A DNA stretch of 56,674 nt from Planctomycetaceae bacterium (GTDB taxonomy: Bacteria; Planctomycetota; Phycisphaerae; UBA1845; UTPLA1). The translations under genes and the position numbers were made by a program. The stretch covers positions 1-56,674 of the forward strand of contig WYBU01000043.1 in the NCBI GenBank assembly GCA_011525745.1, given 5' to 3'. The notes under the pieces are model-generated. The model saw nothing but the letters and a program-made list of their open reading frames with translations. It did no database searches and was not told the DNA's origin. Of the stretch, positions 12,919 through 22,105 are shown in pieces. Each line of letters opens with the position of its first letter. Position 1 is the first letter of the stretch.

Positions 12919-12924
12919 ATTATA
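12919..12924 (-). promoter_or_regulatory. Putative -10 box of gyrB promoter
   Basis: A perfect TATAAT on the minus strand, 174 bases before the gyrB ATG and just past the dciA stop codon. No good TTGACA lies 16-18 bases upstream, so this rests on the -10 hexamer alone. A GC-rich inverted repeat (GCCGCGGCCGCGCGGC) and an AT-rich TTTATTTATGTAAGG stretch follow in the presumed leader. Confidence 0.35.
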
Positions 12925-12931
12925 ACGGAGA

Positions 12932-13393
12932 TCAGGCCGTTCCGCCCGCCGGCGGAGACCCTACTTGAATTCGAACTTCACGGATGCGCCAATCCCCCGC
13001 CTCGCGCTGAAACAGCCGCACCAACGCCGGCGCCAGATCGCGCCGCAACTGAAACGCCAGCGACGAGGACGCAACAAAAAGCTGCACCACCCCCCGGCGG
13101 ACCGGCCCCAGCGTCAACTCCTCGAAAAGCTCAGCCGGCAGCTCGCGCTCCAGAATCTCCGCCGCGCGCGACTGCTTCCGCAGCATCGACCCCAGTTGCC
13201 CTGCCCACATCTGCGCGACGATCTCGCCGGCCGCGGCCGCCCGCCCGCGCCGCTGCCGGTTATGCTGCATCCAAAAGGCCTGCCGCACTTCGCGCGGCGC
13301 ATAAGCCAGCCCTGCCCGGCGAATCGCCTCCCGCGAATCCGCCACGCGTGAACCCGACACTGCGCTTCGGCCTTCCCTGTCCGACCCGCTCAT
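12932..13393 (-). CDS. dciA: DUF721 family protein, DciA-like helicase loader
   Basis: A 153-residue protein of the DUF721/DciA family. In bacteria lacking DnaC or DnaI loaders, DciA helps load the replicative helicase DnaB. The C-terminal half (FEELTLGPVRRGVVQLFVAS, then SLAFQLRRDLAPALVRLFQ) matches the family's KH-like core; the N-terminal half is basic and probably flexible. Its position between dnaN and gyrB, the place often held by recF and a DUF721 gene near the origin, supports the call; recF itself is absent here. An ATG five codons upstream (13408) is also possible. A GGAG precedes the chosen ATG. Confidence 0.8.
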   Translation of the reverse strand: MSGSDREGRSAVSGSRVADSREAIRRAGLAYAPREVRQAFWMQHNRQRRGRAAAAGEIVAQMWAGQLGSMLRKQSRAAEILERELPAELFEELTLGPVRRGVVQLFVASSSLAFQLRRDLAPALVRLFQREAGDWRIREVRIQVGSPPAGGTA

Positions 13394-13707
13394 CCCGGCC
13401 GCTCCCATGCCCGGCGCCCCGCGCCTTCACAAGGTCAAGTCAATCACGCATGTCAGCGCAGATTGTCGTCCTTTTGCACGACTCATGCGGCACTGACTCG
13501 CGTCCCGCGACGATTTTCAAACACGGCGCAGCACAACCCACGGCAAAGCATCGACTGACCGGCGGTTGTACCGCACGGCCTTACTTCCATTCGTGCCTTT
13601 TCGTGTCACCAATTAGCTCGCCGGCGCCGCCGGCGCTGTGACCCGGTTTCGACTTGTCGACGTTCGATTTCGACTTTTCCACGTTTCGCTTGTTCCGGCA
13701 CGCACGC
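13394..13707. repeat. Spacer behind dnaN with GTCGAAA-type repeat
   Basis: No gene seen. A GTCGAAA-type run (minus strand) occupies about 13645-13690, within 60 bases of the dnaN stop, with units such as AAAAGTCGAAATCGAACGTCG. The stretch about 13500-13560 resembles 9970-10037. A GCCGGCGCCGCCGGCGC inverted repeat lies at about 13620-13637. Confidence 0.55.
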
Positions 13708-14802
13708 TCACGACAACGTCAACGGCATCAGCACATACAGGAACTCCGGTCCGCTGCGCAGCACGCCCGGCTTGCTCGGTTCCTTCATCTCCAGCGTCAC
13801 GGTCTCCTGGCACACTTTCAGCGCATCCAGCAGATACATCGGATTAAACCCGATGTCGATCGGACTCCCTTTCAACTTCGCCTCCGTCTGAACCCGGGCC
13901 TCCCCCTGCTCCGGCACCCGGCTGCTCAGCACCAGCCCCTCTTCGCCGAAGCTCAGCCGGATGCCTCGCGAGTCCTCGCTCGTCAGCAGCGCCGTCTGCC
14001 GCACCGCCGAAAGAAACTCCTGCGTGCTCATCTCCGCCGTCCGCGTACAGTCGCGCGGAATGACATCCTCGTAATTCGGGAAGTTCCCCTCGACCAGCAC
14101 CGAGCTGATCGTCGCCCGCGGCGTCCGCAGCAGGAGCTGATTCGGCTCCAGCTTCACGTCGATCACGTCATCCGGCTCGCTCCGCAGCTTGGCCAGCAGA
14201 TTCAGCGTCTTGACCGGCACGATCGCCTTTCCGTCCGATCCGGCCGCCTTGTCCATCGAAAACCCGGTCCACGCCAGCCGCCGACCGTCAGTCGCCACGA
14301 ATTGCAGCTTCTTTCCCTTCCACTCCCACATCACGCCGTTGATCGCATAACGCGTGCTCTCGCGCGCCGCCGCAAAGACCGTGCGATCCACCGCCCCCAC
14401 CAGCTTCGCCATCGGCACGCGAAAATCAGGTTCCCCCTCGAAGTCCGGCACGGGCGGAAACTCGCGAACGTTCTGGCCGTAAATCTGGTAGTGCGCGTTA
14501 CGCCCGCGCACGTGCAGCAGATCGTCGGATGTCTCCAGCGCCAGCGTCTCATCGGTGTTCTCACGCACGATCGACGTCAGCCGCTCCGCCATCACCAGCG
14601 TCTCGCCCGGCTGCGACACTTCCACGTGCGTCACCCGATAGCGCATCCCTACTTCCTGGTCATACGCCGTCAGCGTCAGACAGTCGGAATCAGCCGTCAG
14701 CCGCACGCATTGCAGAATCGGCTTTGGCGTACGCGTCACGATCACGGCCGAGATCGCCGCCAGGGCCTCTGACAATACGGGTCGGTCGCAAATCAGCTTC
14801 AT
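13708..14802 (-). CDS. dnaN: DNA polymerase III sliding clamp (beta subunit)
   Basis: A 364-residue processivity clamp that encircles DNA and tethers polymerase III. The full three-domain beta-clamp pattern is present: N-terminal MKLICDRPVLSEALAAIS, the central NGVMWEWKGKKLQFVATDGRRL segment typical of domain II, and C-terminal domain III ending in LYVLMPLTLS, close to the usual PMRL/MPL ending that contacts partner proteins. It lies downstream of dnaA and upstream of dciA-gyrB on the same strand. A GAGGG ribosome binding site precedes the ATG and overlaps a perfect CTCACGTGAG palindrome at 14811-14820. Confidence 0.97.
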   Translation of the reverse strand: MKLICDRPVLSEALAAISAVIVTRTPKPILQCVRLTADSDCLTLTAYDQEVGMRYRVTHVEVSQPGETLVMAERLTSIVRENTDETLALETSDDLLHVRGRNAHYQIYGQNVREFPPVPDFEGEPDFRVPMAKLVGAVDRTVFAAARESTRYAINGVMWEWKGKKLQFVATDGRRLAWTGFSMDKAAGSDGKAIVPVKTLNLLAKLRSEPDDVIDVKLEPNQLLLRTPRATISSVLVEGNFPNYEDVIPRDCTRTAEMSTQEFLSAVRQTALLTSEDSRGIRLSFGEEGLVLSSRVPEQGEARVQTEAKLKGSPIDIGFNPMYLLDALKVCQETVTLEMKEPSKPGVLRSGPEFLYVLMPLTLS

Positions 14803-15299
14803 GGCATGCCCTCACGTGAGAACCAGCAGAGTACCCGATGGGTGCTGCTATTGAGCAATCAGATTAACGTGTAAATACACAGTCATCCATAGTCACAGCG
14901 CCTGTGAAATCCGTTCGATTCGTGCTGCTTGCCGCGTGGCCTTTTGTGCCGACAAGAGTTACGTCGCAGTTCCGCCGCGTCGCCTGTGAATTACCTGTTG
15001 CAGCGCATGTCGCGCACCGCGGCCGCGATCGCCCAATGCGCGTCGACTTGTCGCCACAATCGCCACCCTGTTTCCTTCACCGCCGATCATGACAGCTTAT
15101 CCACAAAATACTCAGCCCCGCCCCGCCGCCGCATCAACGGCGCCCCGTGCTTTTGCTGCCAATTGTTAACAGGCCGCGGCCCTCGCCGTTCGCGCTGGGT
15201 ACCGGGCGGATTGCCAAGCTTGCCGGAACGCAACTGAGCCTTGTGCAGCCGTGCAACCGTCTTTTCTTCCCCGACCCTGGTTGCCCTGTTTTCGACGTT
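14803..15299. other. oriC: Candidate replication origin (dnaA-dnaN intergenic)
   Basis: Nearly 500 gene-free bases between dnaA and dnaN, a common position for bacterial origins. It contains one perfect DnaA box (TTATCCACA at 15097-15105), a weaker candidate about 15 bases either side of 14990 (TGTGAATTA, two mismatches on the other strand), and the most AT-rich stretch of the neighbourhood at 14850-14896. A single perfect box is fewer than usual, so the call is moderate; strand-skew analysis of the complete genome would decide it. Confidence 0.5.
15097..15105 (+). promoter_or_regulatory. Perfect DnaA box
   Basis: TTATCCACA, identical to the consensus DnaA-binding nonamer, in the dnaA-dnaN intergenic region about 200 bases behind the dnaA stop codon. 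By chance a given nonamer is rare in such GC-rich DNA. Confidence 0.7.
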
Positions 15300-16679
15300 T
15301 CAGCCTTCGACTTTCCCCGCCAGCTTCGCCTCGATCCGATCGAGAACCGCCCGCAACCGCGCATCCGCCTCGCGCCGCTTCGCGATCGCTCGCTCCGCAT
15401 GAATCACGGTGCTGTGATCCCGCCGGCCGAGGAACTCCCCGATCTCCTCCAGGCTGTGCGCCGTCAGCTTGCGCGCCAGGTACATGCACGACTGCCGCGC
15501 GGTCGCCACCTGGCGATGTCGCCGTCGCCCGCGAATATCAGATATGCGAAATCCGAATTGAGACGCCACTTCGCCGGCGATCTCCTCCAGCGTCGGCGAC
15601 CGCCGCCCGTCGCCCTCCGGACCCCGTGCCCCCAGGATGCGCAACGCCAACTCCGGCGACGGCGCAGCGCCCTGCACCCGCGCCTCGGCCCACACCTGCA
15701 TCAGCGCCCCCTCCAACTCGCGCGCGTTGCCCTTGACCGTTTCGCCGATCGCGTCCAGTACGTCATCCGCGATCGTCAGCCCGCGCCGCCGCGCCTTGGT
15801 TCGCAAAATCGCGATCCGCGTCTCGCGGCACAGCGGATCAAGCCGCGCCACCAGCCCCCACTTGAACCGGCTGACCAGTCGCTCGGCCAGGTCGGGAATC
15901 TCCCCCGGCGCGCAATCCGCCGACAGTACGATCTGCCGCTGAAACTGGTACAGCGCATTGAACGTGTGGAAAAATTCGTCCTGACTGCTTTCGCCCTTCT
16001 TCAGAAACTGCACGTCATCAACCAGCAGCAGATCCGACTCGCGATAACGGTGCCGAAATTCGTGCATCCGCCCCTGCTCAACCGCCTCGATGAACTCGTT
16101 GACGAACGACTCGCACTGTAAATACGTGATCCGCGCGCCCGGCCGCGCCTCCAGAACCTGATGGCAGATCGCCTGAAGCAGATGCGTCTTCCCCAGCCCG
16201 GACGGCCCGTGTATGAAGAGCGGGTTGTACGCCGCTCCAGGCGACTCGGCCACCGCCAGCGCCGACGCATGCGCCAACCGGTTCTCCGGCCCCGTGATGA
16301 AAAGTTCAAAGCGATATTCCGGATTCAACCGCAACGCGGGCCGATCGTCGCAGAGCCTCCCCCCTCTTCCGCCGTCCTCCGCGACAACTTGCCCGTTGCC
16401 CGAATGCGGGGCCGCCTCGCTCTCAGCCGGCGGCAAACCCGCGCGAAACTCGATCGCAACCAAATGCCCCCACACGCTCTGCGCCGCATCCGCCAGCGCG
16501 CGTCGCGCATGACGCACAAGCTGCGCCGCCGCCGCCTCATCTTCCGCGAAAACGCACAGCACGCCGCCGCTGAGCGTCGCCCCCGGACTGTTCTCGATCC
16601 CGCAGCCGTTTAATTCCGAGTAGTGCTGTCGCACGTACGCCAGCAACTCGCTCCACGCCTCGTTGCTCAGCCGCGACAT
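15300..16679 (-). CDS. dnaA: Chromosomal replication initiator DnaA
   Basis: A 459-residue AAA+ initiator that binds DnaA boxes and melts the origin. Domain I (about residues 1-85) is followed by a short variable linker. Domain III carries Walker A (GPSGLGKTH), Walker B (LLLVDDVQFL) and sensor motifs (RLVSRFKWGLVARL). Domain IV has the DNA-binding helix-turn-helix with the signature GEFLGRRDHSTVIHA. The ATG is preceded by GAGGAGG. It is divergent from gpsA and heads dnaA-dnaN-dciA-gyrB. A GTCGAAA motif directly follows its stop codon. Confidence 0.97.
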   Translation of the reverse strand: MSRLSNEAWSELLAYVRQHYSELNGCGIENSPGATLSGGVLCVFAEDEAAAAQLVRHARRALADAAQSVWGHLVAIEFRAGLPPAESEAAPHSGNGQVVAEDGGRGGRLCDDRPALRLNPEYRFELFITGPENRLAHASALAVAESPGAAYNPLFIHGPSGLGKTHLLQAICHQVLEARPGARITYLQCESFVNEFIEAVEQGRMHEFRHRYRESDLLLVDDVQFLKKGESSQDEFFHTFNALYQFQRQIVLSADCAPGEIPDLAERLVSRFKWGLVARLDPLCRETRIAILRTKARRRGLTIADDVLDAIGETVKGNARELEGALMQVWAEARVQGAAPSPELALRILGARGPEGDGRRSPTLEEIAGEVASQFGFRISDIRGRRRHRQVATARQSCMYLARKLTAHSLEEIGEFLGRRDHSTVIHAERAIAKRREADARLRAVLDRIEAKLAGKVEG

Positions 16680-16716
16680 TGTTCTGCGCCTCCTCGTTGC
16701 GGCCGTATTCGTCCGC

Positions 16717-16739
16717 GATTCCGGTCCGGGGCCGGAATC
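16717..16739. promoter_or_regulatory. Inverted repeat in dnaA leader
   Basis: GATTCCGG-TCCGGGG-CCGGAATC, an 8-bp perfect stem with a 7-base loop, in the 129-bp divergent region between dnaA and gpsA. It lies about 40 bases before the dnaA start and could be an operator or an RNA hairpin in the dnaA leader. No factor can be assigned. Confidence 0.4.
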
Positions 16740-16808
16740 CTACCCATCCCGCCGGCCGCGGACAATCGCCCTCCGACGCACCGCGGGGTAAGATGAACCC
16801 AAACCCCG

Positions 16809-17804
16809 ATGTTCGAACAGGCAGCCATCATCGGCGACGGACAGATGGGCACGGTCATGGCCATCGTGCTGGCCGAGCAGGGCATGCGCGTGCGACTCTG
16901 GAGCCGCGATCCCGATCGTTCCGCTCAGCTTCGCGCCGCCCATGAAAACCGCAAATACCTCGCCGGCGTGCCAATCCCCGATCGCGTCTCCTTTACCGGC
17001 GACCCGACCGCGGTGCTCGTCGGCGCCGACTTCGCGGTCTCGGCCGTGCCTTGCCAGCACATACGCCCCGTATGGTCGCGCTTCGCCGCCACCTGGCCGC
17101 GCCAACTGCCGATCGTCAGCGTCACCAAGGGCATTGAGATCGAAACCCTCATGCGTCCTTCGGAAATCCTGCGCGACCTGCTGGGGCGTGTGCGCGTCGC
17201 CGCCCTGTCCGGCCCCAGCATCGCGAAGGAACTCGCCCGACGACTGCCCGCCACAATGGTCGCGGCCTGTGCGGATCGCACGCTCGCCGAGCGGGTCCAG
17301 CAGGCCTTCTCGACCCCCTGGTTGCGCGTCTACACCAACTCCGACATCCTCGGCGTCGAACTCGCCGGCGCGCTGAAGAACGTCATCGCCCTGGCCGCCG
17401 GCATCATCGACGGCTTGCGGGCCGGTGACAACGCCAAGGCCGCCCTCGTCACGCGCGGCCTGGTCGAAATGACGCGGCTAGGCGTCGCGATGGGCGCTCG
17501 CCGCGAAACCTTCGCCGGCCTCGCCGGCCTGGGCGATCTCGTGACCACGTGCATTTCGCCTTCCGGCCGAAACCGCACCGCGGGCGAGGCCATCGGCCGC
17601 GGTCAGCCCGTCGAGCAGGTCATCGCCTCGGTCGCCGGCGTCATCGAAGGCATCCCCACGGCCGGCGCGGCGCTGGCCCTGGCCCGCCGTCACGGCGTCG
17701 AAATGCCCATCACCGAGGCCGTCTATGACGTAATATGTGGGGGCAAGGACATGCTCCGCGCGCTGACGGAGCTGATGAGCCGCGATCTGCGCGGAGAGGA
17801 CTGA
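16809..17804 (+). CDS. gpsA: NAD(P)-dependent glycerol-3-phosphate dehydrogenase
   Basis: A 331-residue cytosolic enzyme that reduces dihydroxyacetone phosphate to sn-glycerol 3-phosphate for phospholipid synthesis. The N-terminal Rossmann motif is GDGQMG rather than the more usual GAGAWG. The conserved segments VSVTKGIE, SGPSIAKELA and the catalytic-lysine helix ELAGALKNVIALAAGI follow, as does the C-terminal GLGDLVTTCISPSGRNR motif. Length is normal. It is divergent from dnaA and probably co-transcribed with the oxidoreductase six bases downstream. Confidence 0.95.
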   Translation: MFEQAAIIGDGQMGTVMAIVLAEQGMRVRLWSRDPDRSAQLRAAHENRKYLAGVPIPDRVSFTGDPTAVLVGADFAVSAVPCQHIRPVWSRFAATWPRQLPIVSVTKGIEIETLMRPSEILRDLLGRVRVAALSGPSIAKELARRLPATMVAACADRTLAERVQQAFSTPWLRVYTNSDILGVELAGALKNVIALAAGIIDGLRAGDNAKAALVTRGLVEMTRLGVAMGARRETFAGLAGLGDLVTTCISPSGRNRTAGEAIGRGQPVEQVIASVAGVIEGIPTAGAALALARRHGVEMPITEAVYDVICGGKDMLRALTELMSRDLRGED

Positions 17805-17810
17805 TCTGCC

Positions 17811-18830
17811 ATGACCGAGCGAAACATCGGATGGGCGATCATCGGGTGCGGACGCGTCGTCGATCGACGCGTCGCCCCGGCCATCCGACGCGCCGAGGGC
17901 GCGGAGCTGGTCGGTTTCTGCTCGCGTGACCTCATCCGTGCCGGTGAATTCGCCGGCCGCCACGAAGCCCGCCGCGCCTATGGGACGATCGAAGAGATTT
18001 TCCGCGATGCCGACGTCGAGGCGGTCTACATCGCCACGCCCAACGCCCTCCATGCCGATCAAGCCATTGCCTGTCTCGAAGCCGGGCGAAACGTCCTGGT
18101 CGAAAAGCCGCTGGCCGTCAGCGCCGCCGAAGCCCGCCGCATGTCCGACGCGGCCCAACGCGCCGGCCGCATCCTGAGCGTCATGCACCAGCAGCGTTTC
18201 CATCCCGCCAATTTACATCTGTTGCGGCTGCTCGACGATGGCGCGCTGGGTCGGCCGCTCATCATCCGCGCTCAAATAGGAATCTGGTACCCCCCCAACG
18301 GCAACTGGCGGCTCGATCGCGCCGTTTCCGGCGGCGGCGCGGCGATTGATCTGGCGCCGCACGCCGTCGACATGGCCATCGAGGTCGGTGGTCCGGCCGC
18401 GCGCGTGTCGGCCATCGGCGCGAACCTCAACTTCAAGTACGGTGTCGAGGACTTCTGCCACATGAGGCTCGAATTCGCGCGCGGCGCAATCGGCCTGATC
18501 GAAATGAGCTACTGCGCGCACGCTTACGGCGGACGGCTGGAAGTGTACGGCTCGCGCGGCACGTTCATCGCCGACGGTTCGCTGCAACAGGCCGCGTTCT
18601 ACCGTACGGCGCTGCGCCACGAAGGCGACAACAGCGCGACCGAGACGGTCGAGGATTCATACCCGCACGTCTTCGCCGACGCGATCGAGGACTTCAGCGA
18701 CGCCATCCGCGACCGACGCCCGCCCACCGTCACGATCGCCGACGCCATCGACGTGATGGAAATCATCGACGCCGCCTACGAATCCGCCCGCACCGGCGCC
18801 GCGATCTCGCTGCCGGCTTCCCGAATCTGA
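17811..18830 (+). CDS. Gfo/Idh/MocA family oxidoreductase
   Basis: A 339-residue NAD(P)-dependent oxidoreductase. It has an N-terminal Rossmann fold (WAIIGCGRVVDRRVAPAIRR), the family motif EKPLAVSAAEARRM containing the catalytic-site lysine (EKP), and a C-terminal alpha/beta domain with SGGGAAIDLAPHAVDMAIEVGG, carrying the GG...D..H pattern of this family. Substrates are typically sugars or inositols; the specific one cannot be inferred. It begins six bases after gpsA with a GGAGAGGA ribosome binding site, so the two are likely one operon. Confidence 0.93.
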   Translation: MTERNIGWAIIGCGRVVDRRVAPAIRRAEGAELVGFCSRDLIRAGEFAGRHEARRAYGTIEEIFRDADVEAVYIATPNALHADQAIACLEAGRNVLVEKPLAVSAAEARRMSDAAQRAGRILSVMHQQRFHPANLHLLRLLDDGALGRPLIIRAQIGIWYPPNGNWRLDRAVSGGGAAIDLAPHAVDMAIEVGGPAARVSAIGANLNFKYGVEDFCHMRLEFARGAIGLIEMSYCAHAYGGRLEVYGSRGTFIADGSLQQAAFYRTALRHEGDNSATETVEDSYPHVFADAIEDFSDAIRDRRPPTVTIADAIDVMEIIDAAYESARTGAAISLPASRI

Positions 18831-18926
18831 CTGGGCTTTCCTCGCAACTGATTCGCGAATGGGTAGATTCCGCCGATCTTCTTATTTCGACTTTCAAGTT
18901 TCAATTTTCGATTTTCTCCCCCGGCC
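18831..18926. repeat. GTCGAAA-type repeat behind xseA
   Basis: Short convergent spacer. On the minus strand, within 15-45 bases of the xseA stop, it reads as degenerate iterations such as ATCGAAAATTGAAACTTG then AAAGTCGAAAT. This is the same signal seen behind gyrB, dnaN, dnaA and others. Confidence 0.6.
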
Positions 18927-20486
18927 TCACTCAAACAACTCCCCCTGCCCCCGCTCCAATACGCGGCTGTCGAATTCTCCCCCCGCCGTCTGCGTCGTCA
19001 CTTTCTCCCCCGCCGGCGCCTGCGCCGGATGCGTCACAATCCGCCCGCGCGACCGCGTGATGCTGAACCCGCGCGCCAGCACTCGCTTCGGATCCGCCGC
19101 CTCCAGCCGTGCCGCCAGCGCCGCCAGCGCCGCGATCCCCCGCGCACGCTGCTCCGTCTGTGCCCGACCCAGCCGCCCGCGCAACTGCTCAAGCAACACC
19201 CCGTGCGCCCGGATGCGCTTCGATGGCGACGCCGCCAGAAGTCCCATCCACGCCGCCGATAATCGCCGCTCCGACAGCACGTTCACGTGACCCTGCGCCC
19301 AGAACAGCCGATGCGCCATCGCCCCCAGCCGCTCGCGTCGCCGCGCCAGCACCGCCTCCGGCCGGTTGCGGTTCAGCCGCACCTCCGCCCGGTGCAGCCG
19401 CGCGCGCTCGCCCGCCAACCGATGCATCACCGCCGCACGCAGCCGCGCCGCCGCCTCGTCAACCCGCTGCGACCGCCGCCCGATCCAGGCCAGCGGATCG
19501 CGAAATAACTCGTTCGATGCCGCCCGCGCCAGCCGCGCCGTCAGCGCCTCGATCCGATGCCCCGCCGCCCGTCGCAGCCGCGCCGCGCGCTCGTCCAGAT
19601 CGGCCAGCAGATCGGCCCGCAACGGCACGACCAGCTCCGCCGCCGCCGTCGGCGTCGGCGCGCGCACGTCCGCCACGAGATCGGCGATGCTCACGTCCGT
19701 CTCGTGGCCCACCGCCGACACGATCGGAATGTCGCTCGCGAATATCGCCCGCGCCACCGCTTCTTCATTGAACGGCCACAGGTCCTCCAGCGAGCCGCCC
19801 CCGCGCCCGACGATCATGACGTCGATCCCGCCCAGCCGCTGCGAATTGCGATTGATCGCGCCGATCGCCGCCGCAATCTCCTCGGCCGCTCCGTCGCCCT
19901 GCACGCGCGTCGGATGCACCAGCAACGTCACGCACGGATAACGCCGCCGCACCGTCTGAATGATGTCGCGCAACACCGCGCCCGTCGGACTCGTCACCAC
20001 CGCGATTTGCCGCGGAAAGCGCGGCAGCGACCGCTTGCGCCCCGGATCGAACAACCCCTCTTTTTGCAGCTTCTCGCGAAGCTGCCGGAACGCAAGTTCC
20101 AGCGCCCCCACGCCGCGCGGTTCCAGCTTGCGCACGTAGAACTGCACTTGGCCGCGCGGCTCATAAACATCCACGCCGCCCGTCGCGATGACCGCCAGAC
20201 CGTCCACCGGCCGGAAGCGCATCCCGGCCGCCGCGCTGCGCCACATGACGCACCGCGCCTCGCTGCCCGAATCCTTCAGTGTGAAGTAAAGATGCCCGCT
20301 CGCCGGACGCGACACGTTCGACAGCTCGCCCATCACCATCAGCGTTGCCGGCAGATGATCCACCAGCGCGCCGCGAATCAACGCCGTAAGCTGCGACACC
20401 GTCAGCGGCCCGCCGCCGGCGGGGCTGAACGTCCCGCCGCGCCGTTCATCCTCGGGTCCGCGGCCGTAGGCAAGAGGAAGCGTCAT
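18927..20486 (-). CDS. xseA: Exodeoxyribonuclease VII large subunit
   Basis: A 519-residue nuclease subunit that degrades single-stranded DNA with the small subunit XseB. The N-terminal OB-fold domain (LTVSQLTALIRGALVDHLPA, then GELSNVSRPASGHLYFTLKD) is followed by the catalytic core with VVTSPTGAVLRDIIQTVRRR and GRGGGSLEDLWPFNEE, and a long coiled-coil C-terminal region. The ATG at 20486 was chosen because the frame upstream reads into a dispersed hairpin repeat (20487-20529), which abuts the start codon. No xseB is seen beside it. A GTCGAAA-type repeat follows the stop. Confidence 0.93.
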   Translation of the reverse strand: MTLPLAYGRGPEDERRGGTFSPAGGGPLTVSQLTALIRGALVDHLPATLMVMGELSNVSRPASGHLYFTLKDSGSEARCVMWRSAAAGMRFRPVDGLAVIATGGVDVYEPRGQVQFYVRKLEPRGVGALELAFRQLREKLQKEGLFDPGRKRSLPRFPRQIAVVTSPTGAVLRDIIQTVRRRYPCVTLLVHPTRVQGDGAAEEIAAAIGAINRNSQRLGGIDVMIVGRGGGSLEDLWPFNEEAVARAIFASDIPIVSAVGHETDVSIADLVADVRAPTPTAAAELVVPLRADLLADLDERAARLRRAAGHRIEALTARLARAASNELFRDPLAWIGRRSQRVDEAAARLRAAVMHRLAGERARLHRAEVRLNRNRPEAVLARRRERLGAMAHRLFWAQGHVNVLSERRLSAAWMGLLAASPSKRIRAHGVLLEQLRGRLGRAQTEQRARGIAALAALAARLEAADPKRVLARGFSITRSRGRIVTHPAQAPAGEKVTTQTAGGEFDSRVLERGQGELFE

Positions 20487-20529
20487 GTCGGGCGGCCCGC
20501 CGCGATGCGGTGGGTTCACGATGATAGGA
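20487..20529 (+). repeat. Hairpin plus ACGATGATAGGA element, copy 1
   Basis: GGCGGCCCGCCGC-GAT-GCGGTGGG followed by TTCACGATGATAGGA. It is one of seven copies of a dispersed element in this window (others at about 31009, 44321, 48969, 53444, 53667, 55118), all in the same orientation. Here it abuts the xseA start codon. Confidence 0.75.
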
Positions 20530-20737
20530 ACTCGAATGAACGTTCCGGCGCCGCGTGCGCTCACGCGGATGGACCCTCACGGCGCCGTGGGGCGAAGCCG
20601 TTTCAGGCGCGGCGCGGTCAGGCCGCTCGCTCCACGGGCCGGGCAACTCGGAAGAACACGATTCGAGAGAACTTGGCCGTGTCGAGCCGCGCTACACGCG
20701 GACAGCGTACCTGATTTACGCCGATCCCGAACGAACC

Positions 20738-22105
20738 TTATGGCGCCACCGCTTCCTGCGTCGCCGGCGCGCTGGCGGGCGTACCGGCTGGCGCGCTCGC
20801 CGGCTGCGTCGCGCTGACGATCGCCGCCAGCATCTGCTTCGCACCCACATGATCCGGTACATCCCGCACAATCGCCTCAAGCGCGGCGATTGCCGCCGGC
20901 GTATCCCCCATCTGCCGACGCACGTGGGCCAGCATCATTCGCACGCCGACCGTGGCGTCCGGTCGTTCCGCCGCCTTCTGGACGAACGTCCGCGTCGCCT
21001 CGACCGTCGCCCGCGCCGGCGCCGCTTCTTTGCTTTGCAGCAGCACCGCCGCCGTACGCAGGTGCGCATCCGCCAGTTGCACCGTCAGCGAGCCGACCAT
21101 CTCGCGCGCTGCCGCGTTCGGCGGATCATCCTTCAACGCCGCCCGCGCGAACCCCAGCGCCTCGATCAGCCGCGCCCGCGACTCGATGTCCGAAACCTCC
21201 AGCGACTGGCTCGCCAGCATGATCTTGAAGTTGACCAGGTTCGTCATCTTGGCGCGATCAATGTTCCCCGCCGCCCTCGCCGCCTCGATCGCCTCGATGT
21301 CGCGCGTCAGCATCTGCCGCCGCAGGTCGTAACACCGCGCCAGGTTCACCAGCGCCGACGCATCATCCGGCGACGCGGCCCCCATTTTCACCACCGCAAG
21401 CCGCGTCGACCACTCGATCGAACGCAGCACTTCGCCCGTGACGCCCCCGCTCGCCTCGTACAACACCTGCGTGAACAAAACCCCCAACCGCGGATCCTGC
21501 AATTCCACCAGCCGGCCCTGCACCGACCGCAACGTCTCCAGCGCCTGCCGGCTCTCATGATTGCCGATCTGCGCCTGCGCCAGATCGGCCATGACATAGA
21601 CGCGCTCCGTCGGCAGCGAACCCAGCGTCGGGTTCATCGCCGCCTTGCGCAGATGCTTGATCGCCGCGACGAAGTTCCCCATCCGCAGATACAGGCTGCC
21701 CAGTCGCGCATGACCGCGCCAGTCCCGATCGCCCTCGCGAAAGGCGATGTAGCGCTTCAGATAATCAACCGCCTCGAAACTATGGCCGTTGGCGTCCAGC
21801 GCCGTGCCGAACGCCAGCAGCTCCAGCCGCGGCGACGTCGCGCGCGTGTACGCCGACCGCGCGTAATTCAGTGCATCCGGAAACCGCCCCTCCTGGATCA
21901 GCCGCAGCGCCAGCTCCGCCTCCTGATCCGTCGGCAACTCACCCGGCGCCGGTCCCGCCGGCGCCGAGGACGTGGCCGGCGCGCTGGTCGGACCAACGCC
22001 CGACGGCTGCGTCGATTGCGCCGCCGCGTCGCCGCCCGCCGCTCCGGCGAGCAGAAGAACCGCCGCGATCCAGCCGCGCCGTATCAACCTGCTTGGAAAG
22101 ATCAT
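20738..22105 (-). CDS. Secreted TPR-repeat protein
   Basis: A 455-residue protein with an N-terminal signal peptide (MIFPSRLIRRGWIAAVLLLAG, cleavage near AAAQS), a proline/alanine/serine-rich linker (residues 30-60), and a helical region with TPR-like pairs, for example LALRLIQEGRFPDALNYARS and FVAAIKHLRKAAMNPTLGSL. TPR arrays mediate protein-protein contacts; here it probably acts in the periplasm or envelope. It lies between xseA and the flagellar set but nothing ties it to either. Confidence 0.8.
   Translation of the reverse strand: MIFPSRLIRRGWIAAVLLLAGAAGGDAAAQSTQPSGVGPTSAPATSSAPAGPAPGELPTDQEAELALRLIQEGRFPDALNYARSAYTRATSPRLELLAFGTALDANGHSFEAVDYLKRYIAFREGDRDWRGHARLGSLYLRMGNFVAAIKHLRKAAMNPTLGSLPTERVYVMADLAQAQIGNHESRQALETLRSVQGRLVELQDPRLGVLFTQVLYEASGGVTGEVLRSIEWSTRLAVVKMGAASPDDASALVNLARCYDLRRQMLTRDIEAIEAARAAGNIDRAKMTNLVNFKIMLASQSLEVSDIESRARLIEALGFARAALKDDPPNAAAREMVGSLTVQLADAHLRTAAVLLQSKEAAPARATVEATRTFVQKAAERPDATVGVRMMLAHVRRQMGDTPAAIAALEAIVRDVPDHVGAKQMLAAIVSATQPASAPAGTPASAPATQEAVAP

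Noticed and set aside
13394..13707. recF between dnaN and dciA
   Set aside because: The spacer is only about 310 bases and contains no Walker A or RecF-like sequence.
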